Of a stretch of 64,000 nucleotides of DNA, positions 9,681-20,031 are shown piece after piece. Numbering within the stretch: the stretch's first letter is position 1; the number at the start of each line of letters is the position of its first letter. Made by a program: the position numbers and the translations under genes. Source of the DNA: Durusdinium trenchii (lineage: Eukaryota > Sar > Dinophyceae > Suessiales > Symbiodiniaceae); contig CAXAMN010022696.1 in the NCBI GenBank assembly GCA_963970005.1, positions 612,572 through 676,571 on the forward strand, given 5' to 3'. The notes below the pieces were generated by a model, which made no database searches, was not told the DNA's origin, and saw nothing but the letters and a program-made list of their open reading frames with translations.

Positions 9681-10664
9681 ATGGATTGGATTGACGACTG
9701 GGAAGAGCCTGATGCGGATGTGGCTTATGAGCCAGCAGCCTACGTGAATAGGCATGTGAGAAGAGAACCAGCAGCAATAGCAATGACAACACAGGTCACT
9801 ACAAAGGTGCCCCCATCTTATGATGGAAAGACTTCATGGTTTTCCTATGAGGATGCCATAGACGATTGGTGTGATATCACCGAGCTGGAAGATGAGAAGA
9901 GAGGACCAGCTTTGAGAAACAGATTAGAAGGAGAAGCAGCAGTATACAAACGTGTATTAGACAGAGATTCATTGAAGGCTAATGAGCCACCAGGAGCAGG
10001 AGTAGATTACTTCAAACGAGTACTACGACCATATTTCGTGAAAGGATCAACCAATGTATTCCTATACAGGTTTATGCAATTCGTGCGATTCAATCGAGGA
10101 TCAGCCGACATGATGAAATGGATGACAAGATTCCAGATTTTACTCCAAAGGCTTATGAGCAGTTGGATGGACATGTTAGAACCAGTCACTCAAGCACATC
10201 CCCAAGTCCTTGCTCAGATGCAGGCAGATGCAGCGTTGACTGGAGTAGCACCAACGGCAGAAAGGATTCAGGAAATCATGCAGAATGTCAATGGCAATAT
10301 GAGAATTCTTCATCAGAATGATTTTCCTTTAGGAGAGAATCTCATTGCCCTACTCATGCTGTCCCTTGCAGATTTGTCTCAGGACCAGCGAAACACTTTG
10401 ACTTCGTTGATGACTCATCGTGGCAGGTACCTGCAGCAATACACTACAACAGAGCTGAGGACAGTTTTCATCGAGATGTTCTGCACGACAAAGACTTCAG
10501 TAGACAATCCATTGATGCAGCCGACAGGTGCTGGAGGTAGAAGATCATTTCTCGTACTAGACGAAGGAGAACTCGATGGTACATTTGGCTATTGGGCCGA
10601 AGATGAAGAAGATGGAACAGAAGGATTTTGTAGATGCCCTGGACGATGTCTTTTGGGTATATGA
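9681..10664 (+). CDS. gag: retrotransposon Gag
   Basis: The first ATG after the primer site is at 9681 (MDWIDDWEEPDADVAYEP); a GTG at 9636 is also in frame. Residues about 40-110 carry the copia-Gag pattern PPSYDGKTSWFSYEDAIDDW followed by a helical region with LEGEAAVYKRVL and LRPYFVKG, expected to form the capsid shell that packages element RNA. No CCHC knuckle is present; the nucleic-acid binding tail is encoded in the next frame. The natural reading changes by +1 near 10620: the frame-3 text EDEEDGTEGF runs on as VDALDDVFW in frame 1. This is either a single-base indel in this copy or a programmed shift. Confidence 0.85.
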   Translation: MDWIDDWEEPDADVAYEPAAYVNRHVRREPAAIAMTTQVTTKVPPSYDGKTSWFSYEDAIDDWCDITELEDEKRGPALRNRLEGEAAVYKRVLDRDSLKANEPPGAGVDYFKRVLRPYFVKGSTNVFLYRFMQFVRFNRGSADMMKWMTRFQILLQRLMSSWMDMLEPVTQAHPQVLAQMQADAALTGVAPTAERIQEIMQNVNGNMRILHQNDFPLGENLIALLMLSLADLSQDQRNTLTSLMTHRGRYLQQYTTTELRTVFIEMFCTTKTSVDNPLMQPTGAGGRRSFLVLDEGELDGTFGYWAEDEEDGTEGFCRCPGRCLLGI

Positions 10665-11892
10665 TGATCAAAACTTCTCGTGGCTCCAAAGGAGATTCCA
10701 AGGAAGAAGAGCCAGAAAAGGCAAGGGAAAAGGTAGAAGAAAAGGAAAAGGAAAAGGAAGATCAGGCCGTAGATTCTTCAGACCTCGTGGAAAAGGAAAA
10801 GGAAAGAGACGAGGTAAAGGCCATTTTGCTGATGAGCAACAGACAACTTTTCCAGATGAATACCTTGAAGAGAATCCTTATGAGGACACTTGGGAGTCAA
10901 CCCAAGGAGCATATGATGCCATTCTTGCCGAGGATATGAATGACTATCTTCAAGGAGAATATGATGATGCCAATGACTTTTGGCAACAGCTTGAAGAAGC
11001 ATGGTTTTCCCAAAAAGGAAAAGGAAAAGGCAAGAGAAAAGGCAAGAAAGGAAAAGGAAAAGATAAAGGAGATGGCAAACAAGATGCAAACTATGCGAAT
11101 CAACAACAGCCACGTTCTTTACCTGCACCTTCAAGAACTTCACAAGCATCAGGAGGTCAACAAGGTTTCTTTGCACATTGTGTGACAGCAGCAGCTGAAG
11201 TCCATGACAGTGAGGTGGACTTGCTGTCAGGCATGATGACCTCATGCCAAGATGAAGCTGACTGCGTGGTCAACAATGGTGAGACGATCTTCGATGACAT
11301 GAGTGCCCCTGTGAGGTACTCTTTGTCAAAGGAGATGCTCACAAAGGCTCCTGATGGCTTTGCGCTTATGAGCGCTGATGGCTTTGCGCTTATGAGCGCT
11401 GAGGAAGAAGTGAAGGAGATGCAGGCTATTTCATTTTTGACTGAGAATCGCTTCCCGCCAACTATTGCAATCCTGGACATTGGATGCACTAGAGCTATGG
11501 GATCAAGGCGAGCAGTCGACCATTTTTGCAACTATGTCGACAATCACCCAGATTGTGGATTATGGTACTCTTTTGAGTCTACCAAGAGCAAGTTTTACTT
11601 TGCCAATTCCCAGAAGGCTACTTGCTCTCAGAAACTGGTGATTTATATGTATGATCGTGCATGGACGATCCACCATACAGAGTTCGACATAGTGGAAGAA
11701 GGAGAAGTCCCTTTGCTTATGAGCTTGCCACAGATGAGGAACTTAGGCTTTGAACTCAGGCTGACACCTCAACATGCTTATCTGACATCGGTGCCTCTTG
11801 GTATCAAATTTTTGGAGTTGAAGGTTGCAGCCAGTACTCATCTTGTGTTGGACTTCCAAGATATTGCATGGTATCTGTCTGACGTGCGTTGA
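10576..11892 (+). CDS. Gag C-terminal basic tail and aspartic protease
   Basis: Continues Gag in frame 1. Residues about 35-85 and 150-175 are Lys/Gly/Arg-rich (GRRARKGKGKGRRKGKGKGR), an RNA-binding tail standing in for zinc knuckles. A 24-bp perfect tandem duplication (11353-11400) repeats DGFALMSA. The protease core is ILDIGCTRAMGS with the catalytic Asp at 11476 (residue 301). The usual motif is D-T/S-G, so the Ile is unexpected. The flap and second half follow (LVIYMYDRAWTIH, PLLMSLPQMRNLG). The frame stops at TGA 11890-11892, but the same frame is open again at once and runs into the integrase. The protease would process Gag-Pol inside the particle. Confidence 0.8.
   Translation: MVHLAIGPKMKKMEQKDFVDALDDVFWVYDDQNFSWLQRRFQGRRARKGKGKGRRKGKGKGRSGRRFFRPRGKGKGKRRGKGHFADEQQTTFPDEYLEENPYEDTWESTQGAYDAILAEDMNDYLQGEYDDANDFWQQLEEAWFSQKGKGKGKRKGKKGKGKDKGDGKQDANYANQQQPRSLPAPSRTSQASGGQQGFFAHCVTAAAEVHDSEVDLLSGMMTSCQDEADCVVNNGETIFDDMSAPVRYSLSKEMLTKAPDGFALMSADGFALMSAEEEVKEMQAISFLTENRFPPTIAILDIGCTRAMGSRRAVDHFCNYVDNHPDCGLWYSFESTKSKFYFANSQKATCSQKLVIYMYDRAWTIHHTEFDIVEEGEVPLLMSLPQMRNLGFELRLTPQHAYLTSVPLGIKFLELKVAASTHLVLDFQDIAWYLSDVR
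11353..11400 (+). repeat. 24-bp tandem duplication in the protease ORF
   Basis: Two perfect copies of GATGGCTTTGCGCTTATGAG plus CGCT. It keeps the frame and repeats DGFALMSA. Confidence 0.95.
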
Positions 11893-13919
11893 CAGACTCA
11901 GCGTGAGAAGAGTTTTTACTCTCACCTCACTCACTATGAATATGGCCATATTTCTGTTGAACACAATAGTGATGAAGGTGAAGCTGAGCATGCATATCCT
12001 GTGGTTGATTTCTGGGAAGTAGATGTTCACAAGAGAGAACTGATACGTCACCACAAGGATTACAGGAAAATTCTTTTCCCAGCAACTAAGTCCTGTCCTG
12101 TAGACACTGACTTGCTGGAAGACTTGCGACTGACAATCATCAAGAAGAAAGCAGGAGGAGAAGAAATCAAGAAGACAGATGATTGGCGCAAGGCAAAATG
12201 GAAGGACCTACAACTTGGCTATGAATGGCGTGGTAGAACAATTTTTAAATTTAAGCCAGATGCCAAAATTCCAGATCTAAAGATCAGGAAGGCTGGCATT
12301 GAGCACCGTGGCATTGGTGATCCCGATGCAGTGGTGCGCTCCTCCTCAGAGAAGGTTCCCATTGCAAAGGACAGGGAACCAGGCTTCTCATCAGAGAAGG
12401 AAGGTGCACCATCCAGTGCCGCGGAAAAGCCCGCGCCGCCAAAGTTTCGGTATACTTCCAAGGGTTTTGATCCATTTTGGAAAGGACACAAGTCAAAACC
12501 ATCTGAGCCTCAGAATGATTTAAAGGGTGATGATCTTGAGGAGTATGCTCCCTCAGAACCACCTGAGAGGCCAGAAGGTGAACTTGTAGAAATTCCTAAA
12601 GCATCAAAAGGACCATCAAGTGATAAACATGAACCACTTGAACCAGGTGATGGCGCTCTTGAGCCTAGGCGGATTTCAATCCCATTACCTGGTAGTGAAG
12701 TTGTTGCAATGACACCGGCATATAGGAAGATGTTACAGAGACTGGAGGACAAGGTAGAGCTTTATAAGCTTCATGTGAAGCACTACCATATGAGTCCTAC
12801 TCAGTTTCGTAGACGTGTTTCTATGTTGAAGCTTCCTGACTCTGTTTTAGAGAAGTATGAATCAGTTGTCAGGAACTGCCGTGTTTGTAACACTTCAGTG
12901 GCACCTCCGCCACGAGCCAGAGTCTCCGGTATTAGAGCTTCATGTTTTGGTGATGTTGTTTTTGCTGATCACTGTGAGGTTGAACTTCACAAGAACAAGT
13001 ATATCATTCTACTTGTTCTTGATGGTGCCACAAATCTTCTCTGGGCTACGGCACAGAAAGACCTCATAGATCAAACCACCATCCAAGCATTGAGGCAGTG
13101 GTCTGATGAGAACAACTGTGTTCCGAAGGCCATCGTAGGAGACGAAGCCTTTTTCACCGATGCTTTTGTTGAATACTACAGGTTCCATGGTATACAACAA
13201 TGTCCTTGTGGGCCAAGAACTCCTTGGCCGAACCGAGCAGAGACAGCTGTACGTTTGTTTAAACGTATGTGGCATGTTATGAAGGTAGATCTGGATGACC
13301 CACGTTTTCGTGGTGTTACGGTCAGAGAAGTGGTCAAGAAGGTAGTTTGGGCAAGAAATTGTCAGTTGACTATCAGTGGATATTCACCAATAGAGATAGC
13401 AACTGGAAGACGTCCACCAGATCTTTTTGACCTTGAGACCGCAAGCCCTGAGCAATTGTCAGCTAATGCCGCCGCACAAGATCGTACAAATTTGGAACTA
13501 CAACGTGTGGCTTTGAGAGCTCATCAAGAAGCACGACAAGCTCAGGACCTTCGAGCCGATCTTGCGAGAAGGACTATGCCAAGTGACGGTCCTTATTTCC
13601 AAGGAGAGAAGGTTTTTGTTTGGACTCAGGATTCATCAAAGTTCAAGGATAAAGGACGTTGGGTTCGTGCCACAGTACTTGGACAAGAAGGAGCTATGGT
13701 CCAAGCCAACACTGGTAAGGCAGTGATACGTGTGAATCAGTCAAAGGTTAGACGTGATCACGATGAGTGGCATGATGTTTCCATTCCGGCATTAGACGAT
13801 GAGAATCCGGAGAACTTGCGTGAAGATCACGAACTGTATGTTGATGCCGAATTCGGAGAACAGTCCTTTTTCTTCTGTAATGATGATCATCCTGATGTTG
13901 TTGAGTTACTTCATGGAAA

Positions 13920-14440
13920 CAGTGGATTATCTTGGTTCCTTTCAAAGAATGGTGTTAAAGTTGCATCTCCTATGGATTTCAAGGCAGGATACAACTTTTC
14001 CACTATGAAGGGTCAAGATGGTATTTGGCAGCAACTGGAGAGATTGCAGCCCCACTGTATAGTGATCAACAACCCTTCTCCCAAACAGAACAGAGCTTCT
14101 ATTTGGTTGCTATGTTGTAATGTGATTGAGTGGCAGTTGAGAAGGAAGAAGCATGTGTTTGTGACTGTTCCCAAAGGAAACAAGTTGTGTCTGTTTTTGC
14201 AGAAGTTCATCTCTTCGTTGAGAAATCCGCTTTATAAGTTTGATGTGGATATGAACTGTTTCTGCTATTGTCCGAAGGGAATTAGTTACGTGACAGTTTT
14301 CCATTCCTATGCATCCTGCCAGGGATGTAAAGGTATTGGTGACTATTCCTTCCAAGCTAAAACAGTGCAAGCCACTAGAAGCAACCAGTACTTTAAGGAT
14401 CCTGACTGGAAGAAGTTTCCATTTTCATTTTTGGTTGAGA
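13920..14440 (+). other. degenerate cytosine-methyltransferase-like domain in Pol
   Basis: Between integrase and RT the order of segments is FKAGYNF, GIWQQLERLQPHCIVINNPSP, ending in KQN; VFVTVPKGN; KFDVDMNCFCY; SCQGCKGIGDYSF. This parallels a methyltransferase-like domain I recall from other dinoflagellate copia elements (motifs LKTGWDF, IxSPPCTxFS, FLxEHP, DMCxFGM, CxGxHxH). The catalytic Pro-Pro-Cys would fall at NPSPKQ, where no Cys exists, so catalysis is not expected. The match rests on spacing and a few residues. Confidence 0.4.
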
Positions 14441-16346
14441 TGAATCGTTTCCTTCCTTATAGTGAGACTTCCGACAAGCGTCAGAGTTTCCTTATTGAAG
14501 ATCTTCTGGAGAACTTTGACTCTGGAAGTTTGTGTGGAACAGCTCTTTTGTTAGAGAGAGAAGCTCATCAGTCAATTTTGTTGAATTCCGTAAGAACGGA
14601 AGAGACGACGGAAATTCCGGTTCCACTTCGACGCATACTACCACAAAGGTTCACTACTACTGAATTGATCAGAACTTTGCGGCAGGTAGATGCACTACCT
14701 CAGAGATCAGAGTTTGATGTGACAACATCATCTGATTCTCGAATTGTGTCATTGATTCCAGGCCTGAAGGAGATTAGACGAAGAACCTTGCCACAGATGT
14801 ATTTTGAGAGATGTAAGGTCTATCGTGGTACTTTTGGTAGAGTGCATCCTCTCTTCAACTCTGAGGATGATGCAGTGTTGATTATGTGGAAGCCAGGAAA
14901 ATACCATCAGGTTTTCTTTATGTTTGTGTCACAACTGTCTCCTCATCATGAACAGTTTTTGGTAGATCATTGGAGTATGATAGTTTACGAGGCAGAGACG
15001 ACAGGCGCCGTGAAGCGCATTGTGACTCCTGATGAAGTAGCTCTAGAGGATCCAAAGGATCAACCTCCAGACTACGGACCACCGATGGATGATGATATGG
15101 CTTATGAGCCGATTCCCGTCTCGGGGGAACAGCAGTATTTTGATCCAGATGATGAAGATATGTATCCGCCTGGTGATGGACCGGGTGGCAACCCTGATGA
15201 TCATCAGGGTGGACAACCTCCGGGACCACCTCCGACAGGTTCCGTAGCTGGTCCGAATCAGTTCGGAAATCCCGATGTTCCTTTGGAGCAACTCGGATAT
15301 CCATCAAGCGATCCGGAAGAGGCAATGCCGGAGATTACGAGTGAATCCCGTCCGCCAGATGATCCGGGTCAACCACCGATAGGGTTTCCGAGTGATACGG
15401 ATCCCGTTCATCCGTTCGTACCGTCGCCAGATTCGAACACGCCGGAGCCAGAACCATATGTTCCGGAGAATCGTGAACGTCACAGTAAGCACATGCGGAA
15501 GCTTTCTGTGGACTCAACTGATGCTTTGCCAAAGGCGAAGGTGAAGTTTCAGATAAAACGTTCTAAGGTTCAGTTACCGGGACATGACGAACCTATTCCG
15601 GCACCTCCGAAGTCAGTGCCAAGAAGTTTCTTTCCTGGACATTCGGAGAATCCGACAGCATCAAGTTCGAATCAGCCACAAGCAGCCGACATTCCCGTGC
15701 CTACGAGCACAGTCGAAGACGATGACAATGAGACGATTGATACGAATGAAACAGATTCCGAACCTATTTTTGATGAAGATGTGAAAGGTTTTGAGAAGGA
15801 TCCAGACAAGGATCTGGACGATGAGAAAAATCTTTTTGTTAGTTTTGACGATATGGATTTTTGTGTCATAGGTCCGAACCAAGCTCCTCCGAGTTTTAAC
15901 TCGTATGATCCGAAAGGTTTTTCACAGTTCTGCCAGTATCTTGCGAAGACAATGGCGAAGAAGACGCCAAAGGCAGAGAGTGTGATTACTCCGGAAGTGC
16001 TCCGGAAGTATGCCAAGGAGATCAAGCAAGCTAAACTAGAGGAGTTTCGTAGCTTTTTAGACTTTACTGCGATGAAGTATCGTGACCGAAGAAAGCATAA
16101 GATCGATAACTATGTTACCGGTCGATGGGTCCTGACCATCAAGATTGACAAAGATGGGAACTTTAAGAAGTTTAAGGCCAGATGGGTCTGTCGAGGCTTC
16201 CAAGATGCCCAGAAATGGGACCTCCAGACGGACTCGCCAACCGCGACCAGGTATGGTTTTCGCGTAGCATGTCAGCATGCAGCCTCTTCTTTCTGGGACC
16301 TGTTACACATCGATTTGAAAACTGCCTTTCTTCAGGGGGAACTTTA

Positions 16347-16416
16347 CGACCTCGAGCGACGCGTTATTCACGTTCAACTTCCGACCTCGAGCGACGCGTT
16401 ATTCACATTCAACTTC
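16347..16416 (+). repeat. 35-bp tandem duplication that breaks the RT frame
   Basis: Unit CGACCTCGAGCGACGCGTTA plus 15 more bases at 16347-16381 is repeated at 16382-16416 with one substitution. Because 35 is not a multiple of three, the RT continues in frame 3 after it: DLERRVIHVQLP ends frame 1 and DLERRVIHIQLP resumes frame 3. Confidence 0.95.
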
Positions 16417-18311
16417 CGACCGACATCGGATTGCCTCCGTATCTTGTCGGATTGTGCACCCGTTCAGTGTACGGATTGAGTGATGCGCCTCGTCGCTGGT
16501 GGAATCGACTCGACAAGTTTTTGCACTCACTCGGATTAGTTCCGACTCGAGCCGATCGGTGCACGTACATTTGCTACTCCGGATGTTTGAGGGTTCCTAA
16601 GGCTGTGAACTACTCATCAGAGGAGATGCCAGCCGAACCGGAACCGGTATCCTTCTACGTAGCAGGTGCGCCGCCAAACGAATTCCACGACACAGCGGAG
16701 GAAGTTCGTAGGTCTTTTCTCTGTGAAGAACGTCTGTTTTCGGTGTGTTACGGAAATAGGTCGGAGAAGACGGTGACGCGTAGCCTGCTTAAGGCAGAGG
16801 ATGGAAAATGGACTCCTGTGGTAGATCAGGAACTCCAGAACTTCCTTGACTCTGTAGAGCACAAGGCAGGTTGGCATCAATATGCAAATGGCCATGCTCA
16901 AGTCGCTTATCGCGCTAAAGCTCTTCGCACTCCCGAACCTACGTATTCGCGTTCGCGTTTTTGTTTTCGGACTTCAATAGTTAAGCGTAAGGGTGTTTGG
17001 TGGCTTCTCGAGACAAACAAGGATATCAGAAACGAGAAGAATGCAGTGACGTTAGAGGAAGAAGCTGAAACGCTTGTCAGTCTTTTTCTTCCTGCAGAAC
17101 ATACGTATACTGTGACACAAACGCCTCAGCTTACACCTGAAGTTGTGGAAGAGTTGCTTGAGCATTTTATGGACCCTGTGCATGGCAGTAATTCTAAGAA
17201 TAGGTCACCCATTGGTATGTGTTGTTTACATGTTGATGATCTTTTTGTGACAGGTAATGATATCTTTTTGAAACAGTTCAAGGATATTGTGAAGTCACAG
17301 TTTAAGATTGGACATGAGGACACTAATGACCTGATGTTTACTGGACAACGTGTTGCTTGGAAGATGCAAGAGAAGACCAAGAAGAAGGAGTACATCTCAG
17401 TAGAACAATCCCTTTGTGTTCAGGAATTGACTGAGATTATCATTCCAAAAGGTTTGAAGGATGAGGAAAAGTGTGACAAAGACATGCACACAGCCTTCAG
17501 ATCACTTCTTGGCAGCATAAACTGGTTACAATCCAGAACACAATTCCAAGCATGCTACCAATTCTCCAGGTCAGCATCAGCATCAGCAGGACCTACAATA
17601 GGTGATTGCAAGGCCCTGAACAAGCTGTGCAAACAAATCGTGACTGACCCTATGGAGTTACGGTTTTGGCCACTTGAAGGTAGTCCACGTTTAATTGCTA
17701 TGCCAGATGCCGCATTCAGGAACAACAGCGACAAATCCTCTCAACGTGCTATAGTTATTTTTATGGGTGAGCAAAGGAAGGCAAAACAGAAGAACACCAA
17801 AGGCTCACTTATTTTCTTTGAATCTTCTAAGATCAAGAGAACAACCCTGTCCACAACTGTTGCAGAGTTGTATGCATTCATGAAGTGTTATGGCACTTGC
17901 CAAATGCTTAGAGGCTTGATCAAGGACATTACAGGCTACTCTACTGACATTCACATGCGCACTGATGCTAACAATCTTGTGACTACAGCTAGTACTACTC
18001 ATGTTCCTGAGCAACAGGAGACTATTCATATGATCCAAATGCTTAGGAAGGAAGCATGCTCTGGTGCAATTGCTGACTTGTCACATATACGCACTCAGTG
18101 GTGTCTTGCTGACTGTCTTACTAAGAAGTCTGCTAGTCCTCAAGCTTTGATAGATGCAGTACGCAGTGGTTGTTTAAAGGAAGTCGATGCACATCCACCT
18201 TTTAGATCTCTTATTGAACACAAGGCATATATGCGTGGATGGCTTCCTACAGTATGCACACATGTTGACTTTTCACATGATGTGTCTTATCTTGGAGATT
18301 CTTTGCACTGA
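16382..18311 (+). CDS. pol: Pol part 2: RT palm/thumb and RNase H
   Basis: Frame 3 resumes the RT after the duplication. It shows SVYGLSDAPRRWWNRLD (the copia YGLxQAxRxW motif) and the catalytic motif C as CCLHVDDLFVTGN with the two Asp at 17235 and 17238. RNase H follows: first Asp in AMPDAAFRNN (17707), Glu in LSTTVAELYAF, Asp in MRTDANNLV, and the terminal WCLADCLTKKSA that corresponds to copia ADxLTK. RT makes cDNA and RNase H removes template RNA. The acidic catalytic residues are all present. It ends at TGA 18309. Confidence 0.88.
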
Positions 18312-18513
18312 GAGTGAGAGGAGAGAATTCAATGCATGTACTTTTGTTTGAGAGAAATTTGAATTTCTTTCATGAATTTGTGCCTGCGGCTCAAATTAGC
18401 TTGGCAAGATCAGCACTTTTCTTTCGAAGACTATTGCCTTGCATTGTTGACTACCTGTCATTTCTACAACTTAGGACACTGGCCTCTGACCGGTGTACTT
18501 TGTATCAACAGAG

Positions 18514-20031
18514 ATGGCCGGTCGGGGAGTGTCCAGCAGACCTCCGCTAAATCTCTTTGAGTATGCTCAAAACTGGTCGTGCAAGGTTCCTTGGGGGAAA
18601 TCTGAGAACTGGGCAAATCGTTTGAGGCGCCCACGCACACTGGTTGAGTTCCAAAGGAACTCAGAGCATGATGATTTGATCATAGCGGACATTCTAGCAA
18701 TGTGTTTGACACCTGGGAACCGTGATAGTTTCGATTTTCGAGTACGATGGTTCTCAGATATTGCCAGATGTGCTCTTGGCTATGTCACCCAAGAGGAAGA
18801 GGATGATTATGAGAAGAGAAGACAGTTCGTGGCAACAAGAGTCCAGTGGAGGCACAATGAATTTGGACAGATTAGCACGGGGCTCAACTATATGCTACGA
18901 CATGATCGCTCTCTCGACAGGTTGATGGACAGTAGGGCAATGATAGAGCTTATGCCTCTGATTATAGAGGGAACTGCTCGTATGCCATCACCCTTCGGTA
19001 TTCATCCTTTTTCATTCTTTGCGATATTGCATAGCGATGAGAAGCAAAGATTTCATTTGGTGATTCGCTTGGACAAGAACGTTTGGCACAACACAGGCAA
19101 TCAATATGATATGCCCTTCTCCATGCGTTTGGGAGTGAACCAAGGGCATACAGGACTCATGCAAAACATCAGTCCAGAGAAGTTGAATCATAGATTGACT
19201 TCTGTTGAGGCAAGATGTTTAGGACATGTTTTTCATGTTACCAGGAAGGAGAACTGGGCCAGCATTGAGAAGTATGGTTTGATGAGAGATCCACAAAGTT
19301 GGAATAGAAGGAACAGAGGTGAAGGAAGAGATTATGTTCATTTCATGTACAGCAATCCACAAACTTCACTCTACATTCCTTTAGGCCCAGGTACAGTGGT
19401 TCCAAGAGATTATGGACAGCCTTTGTATGTGAAGCTTAATGTGATTCGTTGGCTTCAGGCTGGACGTCCTCTGTATTTCAGCAACAATGGAGTGGTGCTT
19501 GCACATTGTGATGTAGAGCCCACATACTTGGACATTTGTGTGGATGAACCACGACCAGAAGATGCTCCAGAGCCAGCTAAGGAGTTGATTAACTCTTTGC
19601 CAGCAGAAAAGATAATGGAGAAGATCAACAGAGAGAAGGAGCAACAAGATAGATTGAGATCCTTGATCACAAGACTCTCACAGGACCCGGCATTTGCACA
19701 TGAAACTCTCAGGAGGATTAATGCCTTTGAGCCTGGGGTGGAACAAGCAAGGAGGCATATGCTTCTTTGGTTAGATGAGCTGACTTACGATGCCATTGTG
19801 AGATTTTTCAGCTCTGACAATGATCCCAGACGTGAGTACAATCGTTCACGATTGAGGTCACGTCAGGTGATGCCTGAAGGCCACTATCAACCTGGATGGT
19901 CTTTAATTCCACCTAAGGAGATTGATGATCGTGATCCTTGGAGCATCTTAGGCTATAGTGCTCCAACGTTGATTGTCAATGGAGATGGTGCTACCTCGAG
20001 ATCGTTGTTTATTTTATGGTACACCCATTAG
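18514..20031 (+). CDS. ORF3: Tpt1/KptA-like RNA 2'-phosphotransferase domain protein
   Basis: First ATG at 18514 (AGAGATGGCC context), 505 residues, 202 bp after pol. It carries the Tpt1/KptA motif series in order: winged-helix ISTGLNYMLRHD with Arg129-His130, DEKQRF with Arg179, VNQGHT with His212, HVTRKENWASIEKYGL with His241, and RDYVHFMY with His276, then PLYVKLNVIRWL. In the family, Arg-His of LRH, the Arg of the QRF segment and the Arg/His of later motifs act on NAD+ to remove the 2'-phosphate left at tRNA splice junctions; homologues can also ADP-ribosylate 5'-phosphate ends. The first 110 residues and the C-terminal Glu/Arg-rich helix are not of the family, whose members are usually about 180-280 residues. 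I see no broken catalytic motif. Its job in the element is unknown. Confidence 0.75.
   Translation: MAGRGVSSRPPLNLFEYAQNWSCKVPWGKSENWANRLRRPRTLVEFQRNSEHDDLIIADILAMCLTPGNRDSFDFRVRWFSDIARCALGYVTQEEEDDYEKRRQFVATRVQWRHNEFGQISTGLNYMLRHDRSLDRLMDSRAMIELMPLIIEGTARMPSPFGIHPFSFFAILHSDEKQRFHLVIRLDKNVWHNTGNQYDMPFSMRLGVNQGHTGLMQNISPEKLNHRLTSVEARCLGHVFHVTRKENWASIEKYGLMRDPQSWNRRNRGEGRDYVHFMYSNPQTSLYIPLGPGTVVPRDYGQPLYVKLNVIRWLQAGRPLYFSNNGVVLAHCDVEPTYLDICVDEPRPEDAPEPAKELINSLPAEKIMEKINREKEQQDRLRSLITRLSQDPAFAHETLRRINAFEPGVEQARRHMLLWLDELTYDAIVRFFSSDNDPRREYNRSRLRSRQVMPEGHYQPGWSLIPPKEIDDRDPWSILGYSAPTLIVNGDGATSRSLFILWYTH

Larger units (their letters stand above)
11893..16479 (+). pseudogene. pol: Pol part 1: integrase, methyltransferase-like region, RT N-terminus (frame broken)
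   Basis: In frame with the protease after the TGA at 11890. The integrase zinc finger is at 12765-12890 (LHVKHYHM, then CRVC). The catalytic core has Asp at 12967 (FADHCEVEL), Asp at 13141 (VGDEAFF) and Glu at 13240 (NRAETAVRLFK), with 32 residues between the last two against 35 in typical copia. It inserts cDNA into the genome. From about 13920 to 14440 is a region I read as a degenerate cytosine-methyltransferase-like fold, then a long Pro/Asp-rich linker (15000-15900). The RT fingers start near 16100 (GRWVLTIKIDKDGNFKKF), and motif A is HIDLKTAFLQGE near 16308. A 35-bp duplication at 16347-16416 then throws the frame and the ORF stops at 16479. Confidence 0.85.

Noticed and set aside
11743..12054. 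Minus-strand ORFs within the retrotransposon
   Set aside because: Shadows of the well-supported plus-strand Gag/Pol frames.
15000..15900. Pro/Asp-rich region of Pol as a separate gene
   Set aside because: It is in frame with integrase and RT and has linker composition, so it belongs to Pol.
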